From: Sepiola atlantica
Lineage: Eukaryota; Mollusca; Cephalopoda; Sepiida; Sepiolidae
Assembly: GCA_963556195.1 (NCBI GenBank)
Contig: OY744529.1
Location: forward strand, 65,552,580 to 65,616,579
Direction of reading: 5' to 3'
Length of the DNA stretch: 64,000 nucleotides
Notes under the pieces: generated by a model
What the model saw: only the letters and a program-made list of their open reading frames with translations
What the model was told of the DNA's origin: nothing
Database searches by the model: none
Position numbers and translations under genes: made by a program
Shown: one piece after another, positions 1 through 10,522 of the stretch
Position numbering within the stretch: the stretch's first letter is position 1
Layout of the letters: every line of letters begins with the position of its first letter

Positions 1-1125
1 TTAGTGTTGTCTGATTTGCCAACCAGTGAAAGGGCAAATTAAACCACCATATTATTTTGTTGTCTGATTTTTATAGATTTCTCTTTTTCTTATTTTCTTT
101 TGCAAACACTAATTTGTTTTCTGATTTTTATAGATTTCTTCTTTTCTGATTTTTGTGGATTAAATTGTATTTTTGCTGATTATTTTTCAAATAATCTTTT
201 TCTCATTTTTGTAGATTTCTTTTTTCTTTTTTGATTTTGCAAATACTAATTTGTTCCTTGATTTTTGTAGATTTCTGTTTTCTTTTTTTTATTTTGTAAA
301 TACTAATTTGTTTTCTGATTTTTGTAGATTTCTGTTTTCTTTTTTTTCTTTTGCAAATATTAATTTGTTTTCTGATTTTTTGTGGACTAAATTGTATTTT
401 TGTGGATTATTTTACAAATAATTTGTTTTCTGATTTTTGTAGATTTCTTTTTTCTTTTTTGATTTTGAAAATACTAATTTGTTTTTTTAATTTTTGTAGA
501 TTTCTTTTTTCCCTTTTTATTTTGCAAATATTTATTTGTTTCCTGATTTTTGTAAATGTCTTTTTTTCTTTTTGTAAATACTAATTTGTTTTTTTAATTT
601 TTATAGATTTCTTTTTTCTTTTGCAAATACAAATTGGTTTTCTGATTTTTACGGATTAAATTGATTTTTACAGCTTATTTTTCAAATAATTTATTTTCTG
701 ATTTTGCAGATTTCTTTTTTCTCATTTTAATTTTGCAATTATGAATTAATTAACAGTGGTTATTATTAATATATTATTATATTATTAATTATTAATTAAT
801 TAAACAGTGTTTATTAAAAAATTTGCTACTCGGACTTGGGGTTAGTAGTATAGTTAAGAGAGGGTATGTTTTGTTTTGTAAGAAACAAATAATAAAACCA
901 AACAGTGTGCATTAAAAAAGAAATATATTACATATTAAACATTATAATATCCAATATAGAATATTGCCGAATAAATTGTCTTTAAAAATACAATTTAATC
1001 TGCAAAAAATCAGAAAACAAATTAATATTTGCAAAATAAAAATTTTTAAAAACCCACAAAAATCAGACAAATTAATAAGGTGGATTAATTTGCCCGTTCA
1101 CTGGTTGGCAATGCAGACAAAACTA
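1..1125. mobile_element. Foldback-like element with minisatellite arm
   Basis: The window opens with a segment containing GCCAACCAGTGAAAGGGCAA. A reverse-complement version lies at about 1090-1112 (TTGCCCGTTCACTGGTTGGC on the + strand). Between them, the left arm is expanded into tandem units and the right arm (about 975-1112) is a single inverted unit with the same words (TCAGAAAACAAATTAATATTTGC). The middle (about 740-960) is AT-rich. Long inverted arms built of short tandem repeats are typical of foldback elements. The left terminus may lie outside the window, and no transposase is visible. Confidence 0.6.
60..735 (+). repeat. Degenerate minisatellite, unit about 55-62 bp
   Basis: About eleven imperfect units contain the words TTTGTTTTCTGATTTTTGTA, GATTTCTTTTTTC and TTTTGCAAATACTAA. 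The frames through it encode only F/L/I-rich low-complexity peptides, so the 77-residue open frame here is not a gene. The array forms the left arm of the inverted-repeat element. Confidence 0.8.
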
Positions 1126-1800
1126 ATCAATAAAATTTGGAAGCCATTTTGGGAGTTAACCGCTTCAATATAACCATTATTTATTTTATTTCTTCCTTAT
1201 CAATTTTCTTAAACAAAAACGGCCGCCCGCTTTGAAAAATGGCTGCCCACTTTACATTAAAAGGCGGGAAAACAATTTCAGAGTGAATTTTAAAATGGCG
1301 TAGCAAAAGAATAACAAAGAAAAGATAAAATTCTCTTTGAAGTGCATTTATCATGAAATTCCTCCACCACAAAGAATCACACTCAAAATATAATCTTCAA
1401 ATGTCCATGATGGAATTGTTTTTCCTTTTCTGGAACATTTGAGGCAAAGTTCTCACGCAAGAAGAACATCCTATCATTTAATTGTTTTTATCAAGTGAGG
1501 CCTGCAGTAGAAGAATATAAAATTCCTTCATAAAATTTGTGTTTATATTATTTCTTGTTTTTAGTTGACAAAGAAGAGTTCTGAGTAAGTTTTCCTAAAA
1601 ACGCTGTTGAGAGAAAAGAAGTACACCTTGATATTTGTCTTAATATGTATTGTTTTTCATAGTAAGTTTTCTATATTTATTTTTCATTCGTTGTAACCGT
1701 AACTTACTTGAGAGCAGTGGGGAAAGATGAAGCAAAAAAGCTAATAAGGGAAATAGTTTCTCAGAAAAAAAAAGGAATAAAGAAGAGAGAATTATATATA
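1126..1800. other. No recognised feature
   Basis: AT-rich sequence with short frames only. A near-duplication, 'cggccgcccgctttgaaaaatgg / ctgcccactttacatt', sits near 1220-1260. Nothing resembling an exon, RNA gene or known repeat was recognised. Confidence 0.5.
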
Positions 1801-2577
1801 AATAAATATATATATATGTAAAGTTAGATATGTATATATGTTTATATAGTTCTATGCATAGGATTCACTCCTAAACTAATTAACCGATCATTATGAACTT
1901 TGGAACACAGCTGCTTGGCGTAAGGATGGGTAATATGTACTATATTTAGTTTAATGAAAACGGGAATCCCTTTGTGAAAATTCAGATACCTCCGATTTTT
2001 GCGAAATTTTCACAATAGGTTTTAGACATCAATTAATAAATATTCCCTATATTTCAATTTCTTTGGGGTATTTTAAAGGGGTTTTAGGGTGCATAATATG
2101 TGCACAACCTCCCATTTGAAAATTAAAATATTTTAGATTTGCATTAAATTTGATCCATAGTCATTAGATACCAAATAAGTAAGATTCTCTGAATTTCAAG
2201 TTCTTCTTAAGACCCTTTAAGCTTCAGCCTTAGATTTTAGACATTTTCTATAGTCAACATCACGTAATAGATTTTAATCAAAATTGGAATAAGAATTCTA
2301 GACATAAGGTTTAGTATCATTAGACCAAATAAGCAAGATTCCCTGAATTTTAATCATTTCCTTAAAACACCTAAAGCTTAAACCTTAAATTTGAGACATT
2401 TACTATAATCAAAATCATGTAATTGATTTTGATCAAAATTAGAATATAAATTCTAGGAATAAGGTTTAGTATCAGTATATCTTTATTTTAATCTTTGTAT
2501 GTGGACATAAAAGTGATGCAAACTTACTTTATCTTAGAGAAATTAATTTTACTTGTCCTGGGACGGGTATTCTTCTA
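1801..2577 (-). mobile_element. R1 pearl-like (Helentron-type?) element
   Basis: Read on the minus strand, it begins with the R1 head TAGAAGAATACCCGTCCCAG and ends in the R1 tail (AATGATCGGTTAATTAGTTT, then AGGAGTGAATCCTATGCATA) next to a TA-rich tract. The same order of conserved blocks recurs at 10.5, 17.6, 20.7-21.7, 22.8 and 36.5 kb. The element is non-coding. A (TA)n flank and a roughly 150-bp tandem core resemble bivalve pearl and other Helentron-associated elements. That class assignment is inference. Confidence 0.6.
2165..2482. repeat. Tandem duplication of about 155 bp inside R1
   Basis: Two adjacent copies start with ACCAAATAAGTAAGATTCTC and ACCAAATAAGCAAGATTCCC. They end with ATAAGGTTTAGTATCATTAG and ATAAGGTTTAGTATCAGTAT. 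The duplicated block is the R1 core and is single-copy in the other R1 copies, so this locus gained a unit. Confidence 0.75.
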
Positions 2578-2870
2578 GTAGGACATGGAATCACAACTCT
2601 TTACATTGATCAGCACGTTTGTGTAAACCTTCTGACCGTTTAAAGCTATAAAAAAAACAAGGACATAAGGCAGTCATGAGACTGCATACTCCTATCTGAC
2701 AATGTAAGGATGGACCAAATCTTATTTGGGCTTTACTTCTCCATATTGTATGAACTATTCCTGAAGTTATGCCATGGAAACGTTGATAACTCTAAACTAT
2801 ATATCTAATCAGACTGAGATTTGACATAGTGGTTACTGTTAGCAAAGAGCATCAGATCCATACATCAAAT
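2578..2870. other. No recognised feature
   Basis: Ordinary AT-rich sequence between R1 and the following degenerate repeat. No coding or RNA signal seen. Confidence 0.4.
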
Positions 2871-3185
2871 TTGGAAAAATTGGAAGTTAAAACTCCATAA
2901 AAATTTTCTACCATGACAGAACTTTTAAGGTCACGGTCAAAGGTAAAGATCAATATCGTATAAAATGCGAGACTTCATTGGTTACAACATGGCAAGTATC
3001 TACAATAATAGAAATAAAATTATTGACAAAATGTGATTTTCACCTTTCTGTGACCTTGACTTTGAATTTTTACTTAGAACTGGTATAATTTGAAGATATC
3101 TAAGTTTTGACCAAGTTTGGTGACGATTGGTCAAGCGATGTGGACACTAGGCTGTACATAAACAGTGACAAACCAACTCAAACAA
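2870..3185. repeat. Possible dispersed repeat with TGACCTTGACTTTGA words
   Basis: It contains AAGGTCACGGTCAAAGGTAA and, in inverted orientation, CTGTGACCTTGACTTTGAAT. This is followed by CCAAGTTTGGTGACGATTGG. This combination of words occurs in common interspersed repeats of marine invertebrates (from memory). Only one copy is present here, so the boundaries are a guess. Confidence 0.3.
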
Positions 3186-3590
3186 AAACAGAGGTAATAA
3201 AAAAGATTTTTTTATTTAAAAATTTAATCTTTTTGTAATGCTGACTGACTAACTACCACTAACAATTTTCTCGTGGCAGGGGGAGATCGTGGTGAACAAT
3301 CCTTCCCTCTCCACTGCCTTCCATTGTAAATGGACTGCTCCAGCTTGTACACAACAGGATGTCTAAGCTAACTGTTCAGCTATGCTGAATAAAACCTAAA
3401 TCAGGTTACCATTCTTATGTCTTATTAGAGTTAGTTTGCAGTGTTTCTGTCAACCTGACAATTAACATACAAAGCAACAAAAAGATCTATGGCTTTTCAA
3501 ATAGTTCATAGATGAATATTAATTTGGTCTTTTTTGCCTCTGACCTTTTTCACAGATATGCATTTTTCCGGCGTTACTCTGTCACCCAGT
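3186..3590. other. No recognised feature
   Basis: Mixed sequence with no long frame, no RNA-gene signature and no second copy in the window that I could find. Confidence 0.4.
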
Positions 3591-3591
3591 A

Positions 3592-4405
3592 ACCGCTAAA
3601 GAAAAGTAGGTAAACGTGTAATTCAGGTGACATTTAATTTTTTCGATATGCAGTAGATCAAAAATGGCATTTATTTTTAAAGATTACAACATGCTGAATG
3701 TATTGAAGTAAAAATCAATTTATTATTACCTATTAAATATGACAAAAAAAAACACTTTTTAAATTAGTAAATATGCTAGTCTTATCGGCTTATTTAAAAA
3801 ATGGTGACATGTTTCATTGGATAGACAGTAGTCGCAAAAAACAATGTGAATCTGAACTAAATCCAATGAAAAGAATTAAAAAATTTTAGTAACTTATATA
3901 TAAAAATAATTTATTTAAAACAATTCAAACATTTATAAAAATATTTGTTTCAAAACTAATTCTTGTGTTTTCGCAACACTAGTTTAAAAAACACAAACAA
4001 TGAAAACATTTTAAAATCTTAAATAAAGTTTCAAATTTATTTCACATTTCGATAGCCTATATTGCAAAAACACAAGAATTATGTTGTGAAACAAATATTT
4101 TTAGAAATATTTTGAGTTTTTAAATAATTTATTTTATAACTCACTAAAACACTTAACTTCTTTTCGTTATTCTTTTGGTGTCACCTTGTTTTCATTCCCC
4201 TTTTTTATCGATCGGAAATAAGCCTATGTACTAATTTAAAAAGTGTTAAAACGTGTTTTTTTTTTCTATTAATATGTAATACTAAATTTACTTTAACACC
4301 AATAAGTTCAGCATGTCATAATCTTTTTAAAAATATACAATTTTTTGAGTCGCCTTTCTGATAAACTTAACTGTCACCTGAACTACATGTTTATTGAAAA
4401 GTATT
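3592..4405. mobile_element. Long inverted-repeat (foldback/MITE) element
   Basis: The left arm carries GTGTAATTCAGGTGACA, ACATGCTGAATGTATTGAAG, AACACTTTTTAAATTAGTAA and ACTAATTCTTGTGTTTTCGC, in that order. The right arm carries the reverse complements in mirrored order (AAAACACAAGAATTATGTTG, AATTTAAAAAGTGTTAAAAC, AAGTTCAGCATGTCATAATC, GTCACCTGAACTACATG). The arms are about 380 bp and roughly 75-80% alike, with a short centre near 4020. A one-arm relative lies at 40320-40440. There is no transposase frame, so it is a non-autonomous element of unknown superfamily. Confidence 0.7.
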
Positions 4406-5512
4406 TTGAATAAAAGTAACATTTAATTATATGTACCTAATTTCTTTTTATCTGTTTCTCCTTTCCTCACTTGACCTGGTTTATTTATGCAAAAGAGATC
4501 AATAAAAGACAGTTACTTTTCACTTGAAAATAACTATCAACACCGAGTATGTTGTGTTTTGAGAGCGTCACTGAATTGGCATCGACTAAATTCGAAGCCT
4601 CTAGAAAGTTGTCCAAGGTTGTCACAGCCGGAGTGGCAATTGAGATAAGCTCCCACTGTTCATAAAATACTCTCATATGGTGTACGTCTCAAATAGCCTC
4701 TGACCTCTAAGTCCAGCTCCTGGCCTGCTCAAGTGGCTTAGATATAATCCCGGCAGACTTGCTTCTATACTGACAGGAGAAAGGGTGAAGGCGGGTCACT
4801 AGCATCATAACCAGTTGCTTCGGGTAGATAGAGCTCATCAGTCTTGGAACGCAGTTTAACTAGAGGAAGTAAAACCCTGATTTCAAACCTCCGCTGCTAT
4901 GTGGAATACCCACTCATAGGGAAATGCTTCAGAAAAAAAACTTCAGGAAAAATCCCGCATTAAGCCCCTAAGGTAGTTCAGCATTACCTACAACTCTTTT
5001 ATACCAACTCCTCCAACGGCATTGGTGTCAAACTCTAAAAGCCTTGCTGTGTCTTTGGATCCATCAGCGACGTAGAGAGGGGAGACGTGCTACGTGGGTA
5101 ACAGCCTGTCCTCCATATCACACCACCCAGGCTAGCATCCAACAACACTCAACCAACAAACCTACACCCATGGTCGACTTTGACCGACGGAGGCTGACTA
5201 CTACTACATTCTGAGGGAGTAAATATGAAATGAAAATTTCAGACAAAATGGACCTAGAAGAATTATAAACAAAAGCTGAACCAATTCGTTCGGCCATATT
5301 CATTTGGTAAAAACGAATTGCCCGCAATATCTTGGGTCAGCTTTTACAATGTGTTTGCATCCTTATTTCTCCTAGTCTGTTTACTTGCTTATCCACTATT
5401 CCATGAATTAATTGTTCACAATGCAGTCGAGATATAGGCGCGTGCACCTCGTGCAGTGTTGAGAGAAAGGCAGAACATCTCTAATGGACGCTTCATAACG
5501 GGCCAAATAAGA

Positions 5513-5522
<10 letters not shown>
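4406..5522. other. Unassigned, somewhat GC-richer stretch
   Basis: The block at 4640-5340 is less AT-rich than its surroundings and has words typical of old dispersed repeats (for example CCTGATTTCAAACCTCCGCT, similar to an inverted B-box-like motif). I found no second copy in the window and no convincing coding frame, so it is left unnamed. Confidence 0.3.

Positions 5523-5583
<61 letters not shown>
5523..5583. repeat. (TA)n microsatellite
   Basis: About 30 perfect TA units. The frame through it gives an alternating Tyr-Ile run and is not a gene. Confidence 0.97.
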
Positions 5584-5590
<7 letters not shown>

Positions 5591-6024
5591 GTGTATTATG
5601 CAATAATGACAGTGCTCAACTACATAAGTAAGAGCATAATATATTTATATATTTATAATATCATACAATTATGTGCTGATTAGCCATTCGTATGGATGAT
5701 GACCCGCCTCCAATAAAGGGATAGTATCCAAACACCTATTGCCCCGGATACCACTGGTACAGATGGCTAATCAACACAGGAGTGTATGATATATAGGACA
5801 GTATGCAACTTTGCACAAATAACTGAAGCAAGTAGCAGCCGAGTCTGGCAGAAGGCAAATATTTGAATACATGCATCACCCAACGAGCACAATCTATTTG
5901 TGAGGAATTAGATGTTACAAGATTGTCCTCGTCATGCAACAGGGAAAGCAAAGACGCCTGATCTGTTTACATGTATGAAAAGAAAATCCTTGGTCGAATT
6001 GTGTAATCTGCTGTTGTCTTGTTC
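5584..6024. other. No recognised feature
   Basis: Contains a loose inverted pair, GCTGATTAGCCAT near 5676 and ATGGCTAATCAACAC near 5763. Otherwise nothing was identified. Confidence 0.35.
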
Positions 6025-6231
6025 CTCTGTACTTGCCTCCTCACGAGAGCAAAGTTAGACACAAGGTCAGTTTTTAATGTGGGGTAGATCCAACTCCCCA
6101 AAAAGGGGCACTCTGGATTGGAACAAAAATAAAAATTGCCTCCATCTAAAAGGATCTCTCCCTCACTGACCAAGGGCAGAAAAGATCAAGTATAGCATCA
6201 GAACAGATACTACACTTCGCTCCCAGCCAAA
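6025..6231 (-). mobile_element. U2-headed SINE, family F2
   Basis: On the minus strand the U2-like head AGTGTAGTATCTGTTCTGAT is preceded by GGGAGCG. It is followed by the F2 body (CTTTTCTGCCCTTGGTCAGT, GGCACTCTGGATTGGAAC read from +) and the F2 tail (GACCTTGTGTCTAACTTTGC, then CTCGTGAGGAGGCAAGTA). The internal block and tail are shared with copies at 15.2, 23.9, 43.7 and 48.2 kb. It is non-coding. The head matches the U2 snRNA branch-point region. It probably moved with an unidentified LINE partner. Confidence 0.75.
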
Positions 6232-6419
6232 AGTCCAAGGAAGGTTTGTTTCTATTGCCATGTTGATTATCTTAGTATTCCTCTTTCGAGCCGTACTTTG
6301 TCATCTAGGTCATTCAAGTGTTTTGTAAATGTCATTGATCTTTGGTCTACAAATTTGCACAAGCAATGTCTTCAAACTAAGTCGTTATACTTATATGTTG
6401 TATTGAATAATAAGTTTAA

Positions 6420-6760
6420 CGCCTGTTTTACATGCTGCCATGTGTTAGACGGCTTTTAGAAATTGAATTCCAAACTAACCTATCTCTGGCCAGGTCTTTA
6501 TTTATCCCTCTTTCTCTCAAATCCATCCTTATCACTTCCTAGCATGTTTTCCTTGGCCTTCCCCTGTCAACTAATCCTGTTACCTGAACTGTTTTACATC
6601 TACTAAATCAAGCACTCTCATCCATTCTTTCAATGTGACTAAACCAACGAAGTCTCCTGTTATGCCCACATCTCTTTATACTGTCCAGATTTAATCTTCT
6701 TTTGAGGTCATCAGGTTAAAGACTCACATTACACATCCATCGTATCATTCTTATATTATT
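6420..6760 (-). pseudogene. LINE reverse-transcriptase C-terminal remnant (family L-a)
   Basis: The minus strand can be read as a broken peptide with MIRWMCNVSL, RLNLDSIKRC, NRRLRWFSHIERM and RDLARDRLVWN-like blocks. These are typical of the post-RT region of RTE/L1-type non-LTR retrotransposons. The 3' part (GCCGTCTAACACATGGCAGC then AAACAGGCGTTAAAC) matches the tail of the copy at 14.0-14.4 kb. Stops and frameshifts interrupt it and the RT catalytic core is absent, so it is a dead, 5'-truncated copy. Clade assignment is approximate. Confidence 0.65.
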
Positions 6761-7016
6761 TTTCTCTATACAACACATAAAACAGAAGCATTCGGTCGCA
6801 TTAACAAAATATCTGAGTGTTTACTGATAATCAGCCATAAAAAACAACGAAAGAAAGACACACTATTTTTCTTACATATTTTAGTTGTCTTTAATACATG
6901 TGACTCAAGTTCATCTCGCAAAGAAACGAAAATACAGAAATCTTAGTTGCAAGATTGACTGCCTACAGTAATGATTCATTCACTAACCAAAGTGACGGAG
7001 TTCCGGTTAGTAATAT
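6761..7016. other. No recognised feature
   Basis: AT-rich spacer between the LINE tail and the U2-headed SINE. Confidence 0.4.
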
Positions 7017-7393
7017 TATTTACTCCTCTCCAGGAGTTAGGCACAAGGCCAGTTTTATCCTACTCCCACAAGTAAGATGTGACCCAAGGTCGGGTCAGAA
7101 AGTGGGGGTTGAAAAGCCAGCGCCCAAGAGGTGAGCACTCTGACCATCAAAAATTGCCTGGGCAGCCCCGTCGGCATTCCCCGGTAGGGGCGCCTCAGAC
7201 AGTAAGCAATAAACTTACTCCTCCCCAAAGAGGGGAGGCGAAGCCTGGGAGGGTGGACCTCCTAGAACTGCACAGGACAGACCCATAGACCGGCGTAAAT
7301 CAAGCCCCGAAGGCCAAGACAATACCAGTCTATGGGGTGTAGTATCCATCGGAACAGATACTACACTTTGATCTTAGCCAAAAGGCCAAGAAC
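7017..7393 (-). mobile_element. U2-headed SINE, family F1, full-length copy
   Basis: On the minus strand it starts TTCTTGGCCTTTTGGCTAAG and continues ATCAAAGTGTAGTATCTGTT, matching the first about 40 nt of invertebrate U2 snRNA. This is followed by a GC-rich body of about 300 bp (CTGGTATTGTCTTGGCCTTC, TCCTGTGCAGTTCTAGGAGG, GCCTGAGGCGCCCCTACCGG-like). The tail is CTGGCCTTGTGCCTAACTCC followed by a short GGAGAGGAG hairpin and TAAAT. It is about 375 bp, the best full-length example here. No open frame is conserved between copies. The U2 head lacks any Sm site, so it cannot be a U2 gene. Confidence 0.85.
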
Positions 7394-8090
7394 AAAAACA
7401 AAATGTCGAGACTGGCAATGGTTTCAATGTCTAATACCTACACATATTACAGGAAATTTCTTATCGAATTATTGTTTTGAAGATGTTGCGAATAACATCC
7501 CTGTAAATAGCGACCAAATACAAGGCAAATTCGTATTTGTTTATATCACACAAGGACTCGTCCTTCGCCATCCAAATATACTTTCTCCACATCTGAGTTG
7601 TTTTGAATATTTTTTAATAGCCGGTGTTATTTACTGAATTTCCCAGGTTAGTTTTAGTATGTTTAATAAGATATGTTTAATATAAGAAGATATGTTCAAT
7701 AAGAAAGTATGTAGCAAAGAAGGTTAGAACGAAGAAACACAATGTAGATTTAAAAAATGAGCAACAAAATAAATTTAAAACATCAAAAAATGAAAAGAAA
7801 GAAACGGGAAGAAAATTTATAAAAGAAAAAAAAAGAGAAAAAATAACAACAAAAAAACGTGTATATTTATTTTTGTCTTCGGAGCTTTTGATGGGTGGGG
7901 GAGGACTTTCTTGTAGATCAGATTAGCAAGACATTGCCTTTGTCACGGTAAGCAACTTGATACGAGTGCAGTTTCGAAATATTTATATGCATGTGCTACA
8001 AAGATATATGCAATAGAGCAGAATGTGCACCAGCTTTGATTCTCTTTGTGCATCGCTGATGACCTTGCTTTGATCTATAGCCGAGAAAGA
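7394..8090. other. No recognised feature
   Basis: The 101-residue frame at 7332-7637 runs out of the SINE into AT-rich sequence and matches nothing I know. The stretch 7740-7850 is A-rich. Confidence 0.4.
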
Positions 8091-8091
8091 C

Positions 8092-8191
8092 AAGGAGATA
8101 TATATAGAGAGAGAAATAAAGAGAGAGATAGAGAGATGGATAGAGAGAGGAAAAGGAAGAGAGAAAGACACAGATAGAGAGAAAGAGAAAG

Positions 8192-8222
<31 letters not shown>
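8092..8222. repeat. (GA)n/(GATA) and (TA)n microsatellite
   Basis: An interrupted GAGA tract is followed by about 13 TA units. It lies beyond the 3' end of the Penelope-like element. A much longer GA tract lies beyond its other end. Confidence 0.95.
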
Positions 8223-8226
<4 letters not shown>

Positions 8227-8349
8227 AATACATTTTTAGTGGTACAAACTTTTATTACAGCAAGGAATACAGACGTTTGTGACATTTTTGGGAGGTGGAA
8301 TGAAATTGAAAAAGTGTAAAAACGAGAGGAAATAATTTTTAAAAATACA

Positions 8350-8396
8350 TGAATATACTAAGCCGGCTTTCGTCCACACTCGTCAGAGTAACTACG
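8350..8396 (-). ncRNA. Hammerhead ribozyme (type I topology)
   Basis: The minus strand reads 5'-TTACT CTGACGA GTGTGGAC GAA AGCCGGCT T AGTA. The CUGANGA box, the GAA box, A15.1-U16.1 and H17 (U) are all present. Stem I is UACU/AGUA (4 bp). Stem II is GU/AC with a GUGG loop. Stem III is very short with the palindromic CCGG. Short stem III with a self-complementary loop is known for hammerheads of Penelope-like elements, which can act as dimers. It lies about 65 bp downstream of the stop of the Penelope-like endonuclease remnant on the same strand, which fits the element's terminal repeat. Activity is inferred, not tested. Confidence 0.8.
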
Positions 8397-8458
8397 TGGA
8401 AATAATCAAGCATTACGACTAAAAACTTAAAAAAGTAGAATGAAGACCAGTGACAAGT

Positions 8459-9535
8459 TTAGGAGAGAAAAAAAATGGAGGGTTTGAATGACTTAATATA
8501 TATAGCTTCCAGGACTTTAAGGTGGAATAAGGAATGTGATCTACTTATGACAGAAAACCAGTCACTAGTGTAAGTCGACGCACATTCGGCGCTATTCATA
8601 AGATAGTCAGTAATAGCTGACCCGGATGTGTTGACTAAATTATTTAAATTATTTAGTCGGCCCCGGCGTATTGCAGGGGGAATGTGTTGTTTTATTCTGG
8701 ATTCAAACCTTTGCACTGTTCTTCCCACGTATACGGCATCGCACCGACATTTAAATTGATAAATAATATTACTGATATGTTGGGGTGGGAGAACATCCTT
8801 ATGAACGGATTTGAGCAAAGGTCGAGCAGAAAAAACAATTCTAGGGTTAGATGCCTGGTAACACCGACGCACAGCTACAGAAATTTGGTTAGCAAATTCT
8901 ATGCTAATATTACCTAACCAGGGTAATCTGAGGTACGCCGGACATTTTGGAGGACCAAAAAGTTTAGGCTTATAAAAATGAGTGATCTTGGTAACGATAT
9001 TAAAATTGACAATATCGAGAGGGTACCCATTTTCAACGAGCACCTCTTTGATAAATTCAATCTCCGAATCAATCAGGGATTCAGAGCACGATGAACCAAA
9101 CATTTAATAAGATTTATTTTTCTTTGTATGGGACAAAAAGAGTCCCAGTGACAATATAAACCAGTAAATGTAGGTTTGCGGTAAACAGATGTAAGAAACA
9201 ATGAATCAGATTTATGCACTAGTACATCCAGGAAAGGAAGGGTGGAGTTGTGTTCCTTCTCACAAGTGAACTTTAAGGCTGGGTGTAATTGATTGAGTGC
9301 ATTAAGGAATAATATGGAATCTGACTCATTGTTAAACACGCAAAAGGTATCGTCAACATATCGAAAGTAAGTAAGTGGTTTATTGATATGGGCCAAAAGA
9401 TTATGCTCGTGAAAACCTACGAAGATATTGGCCAACGCAGGACCAAGGGGTGCCCCCATAGAAATGCCGTCGATTTGCTGAATTCGACAGACATGGTAGC
9501 AAACCGCATCAGTTCTACGAACAACTCCTCAGAGA
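8459..9535 (-). pseudogene. Penelope-like retroelement, RT and GIY-YIG remnant
   Basis: Two overlapping minus-strand frames (9073-9459 extended upstream to about 9525, and 8459-9103) form one interrupted protein. The first has the reverse-transcriptase words QQIDGISMGAPLGPALANIF and FRYVDDTF (catalytic YVDD), then LPFLDVLV and VYRKPTFTGLYCHWDS. The second has the linker and a GIY-YIG endonuclease: IIYQFKCRCDAVYVGRTVQR with RIKQH downstream. A frameshift separates them at about 9075-9110. The N-terminal RT motifs are missing and the 5' end breaks off in GA/TA microsatellite at about 9540. Penelope-like elements combine exactly this RT and endonuclease. The copy is dead but moderately young. 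The downstream hammerhead supports the assignment. Confidence 0.9.
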
Positions 9536-9539
9536 TAAT

Positions 9540-9948
9540 GGGACAGACTGAGAAATATATATATTAAGAAATATAGATATATAGATAGATAGATAGACAG
9601 ATAGATAAAATTAGAGAGAGAGAGAGAATGAGAGAGAGAGAGGGAAAGATACAAAGAGAGGGTGTGAGAGAAAGAGAGAGAAAGAGAACGAGTTATAGAT
9701 AGAGCTATAGATACAGAGAGAAATAGAGATAGATAAATAAATATAGAGAGAACGGAAAAGAGAGAAAAAGAGGGAGAGAGTGATAGAGAAAGGAAAAGAG
9801 AGAAAGAGAGATAGAGAGAGAAAGTGAAATAGTGATAGATAGAGAACGAGAGAGAAAGAAAGATAGATATAGAGAGAACGAGAGAGAAAGAGAGAGAGTT
9901 GTAGAGAGAAAGAAAGAGCAAGGGTTATAAGTAGAGAAAGAAAAAGTT

Positions 9949-9996
<48 letters not shown>

Positions 9997-10025
9997 AGAT
10001 AAGGAGGGGACAAGGAAGAGAGAGA
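9540..10025. repeat. Interrupted (GA)n/(GATA)n microsatellite
   Basis: About 480 bp of GAGA, GATA and AGAA units. The long Ser-Leu frames read on the minus strand through this tract are low-complexity artefacts. Confidence 0.96.
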
Positions 10026-10238
10026 AACGGTTTTGGTTTGTCTGTTTGGAGGGAAATTAATGTTAAAACACAAAACCAATTGTAAATGGTTCATTGTTAC
10101 GATTCATTGAATATAAGTTACTATTATGCCAATAGCTGAGATTGTGGGTTAATACCTTTCCCTACAATTAGTGTGTAAATGACCACAATAGATTTGATCA
10201 GAGGAGAGCAGGAAAAACGTTAAAACAAAACAGCGGAA

Positions 10239-10241
<3 letters not shown>

Positions 10242-10279
<38 letters not shown>
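10242..10279. repeat. (TA)n microsatellite
   Basis: About 19 TA units. Confidence 0.96.
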
Positions 10280-10280
<1 letters not shown>

Positions 10281-10321
10281 TTGGTATTTACAAAGTTAAA
10301 TTACTCCTAAATTCTGAGCTG

Positions 10322-10450
10322 ATTTCTGGTGGCCGACCGGTAACTCTCCTGACTTGCGAATCAGTGGCGATTTGTAGTCGGAGTTCGCGCCCGTCGACCG
10401 TCGGGAATTAGCTTCCTGCACTGCAGATTGCATAAGCATGAAACATCGAT
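10322..10450 (+). mobile_element. tRNA-derived SINE fragment (Leu/Ser-like head)
   Basis: GGTGGCCGACCGGTAACTCT resembles a tRNA D arm with an A box. It is followed by an anticodon-arm-like GACTTGCGAATC and a B-box-like GGAGTTCGCGCCCG. The fold is degraded and no 3' processing signal follows, so it is better read as a SINE head than a tRNA gene. It sits between two (TA)n tracts. Confidence 0.5.
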
Positions 10451-10468
10451 GTCTGTAAGTAATCAATA

Positions 10469-10471
<3 letters not shown>

Positions 10472-10521
<50 letters not shown>
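10472..10521. repeat. (TA)n microsatellite
   Basis: About 25 TA units immediately upstream of an R1 element. Confidence 0.96.

Positions 10522-10522
<1 letters not shown>

Noticed and set aside
7340..7393. A U2 snRNA gene
   Set aside because: Only the first about 40 nt match U2; the Sm site and 3' stem-loops are missing and the same head recurs at the ends of SINE copies.
9529..10094. Overlapping 129-130-residue Ser/Leu-rich frames
   Set aside because: They read through an interrupted GAGA/GATA tract; no unique sequence of protein type.
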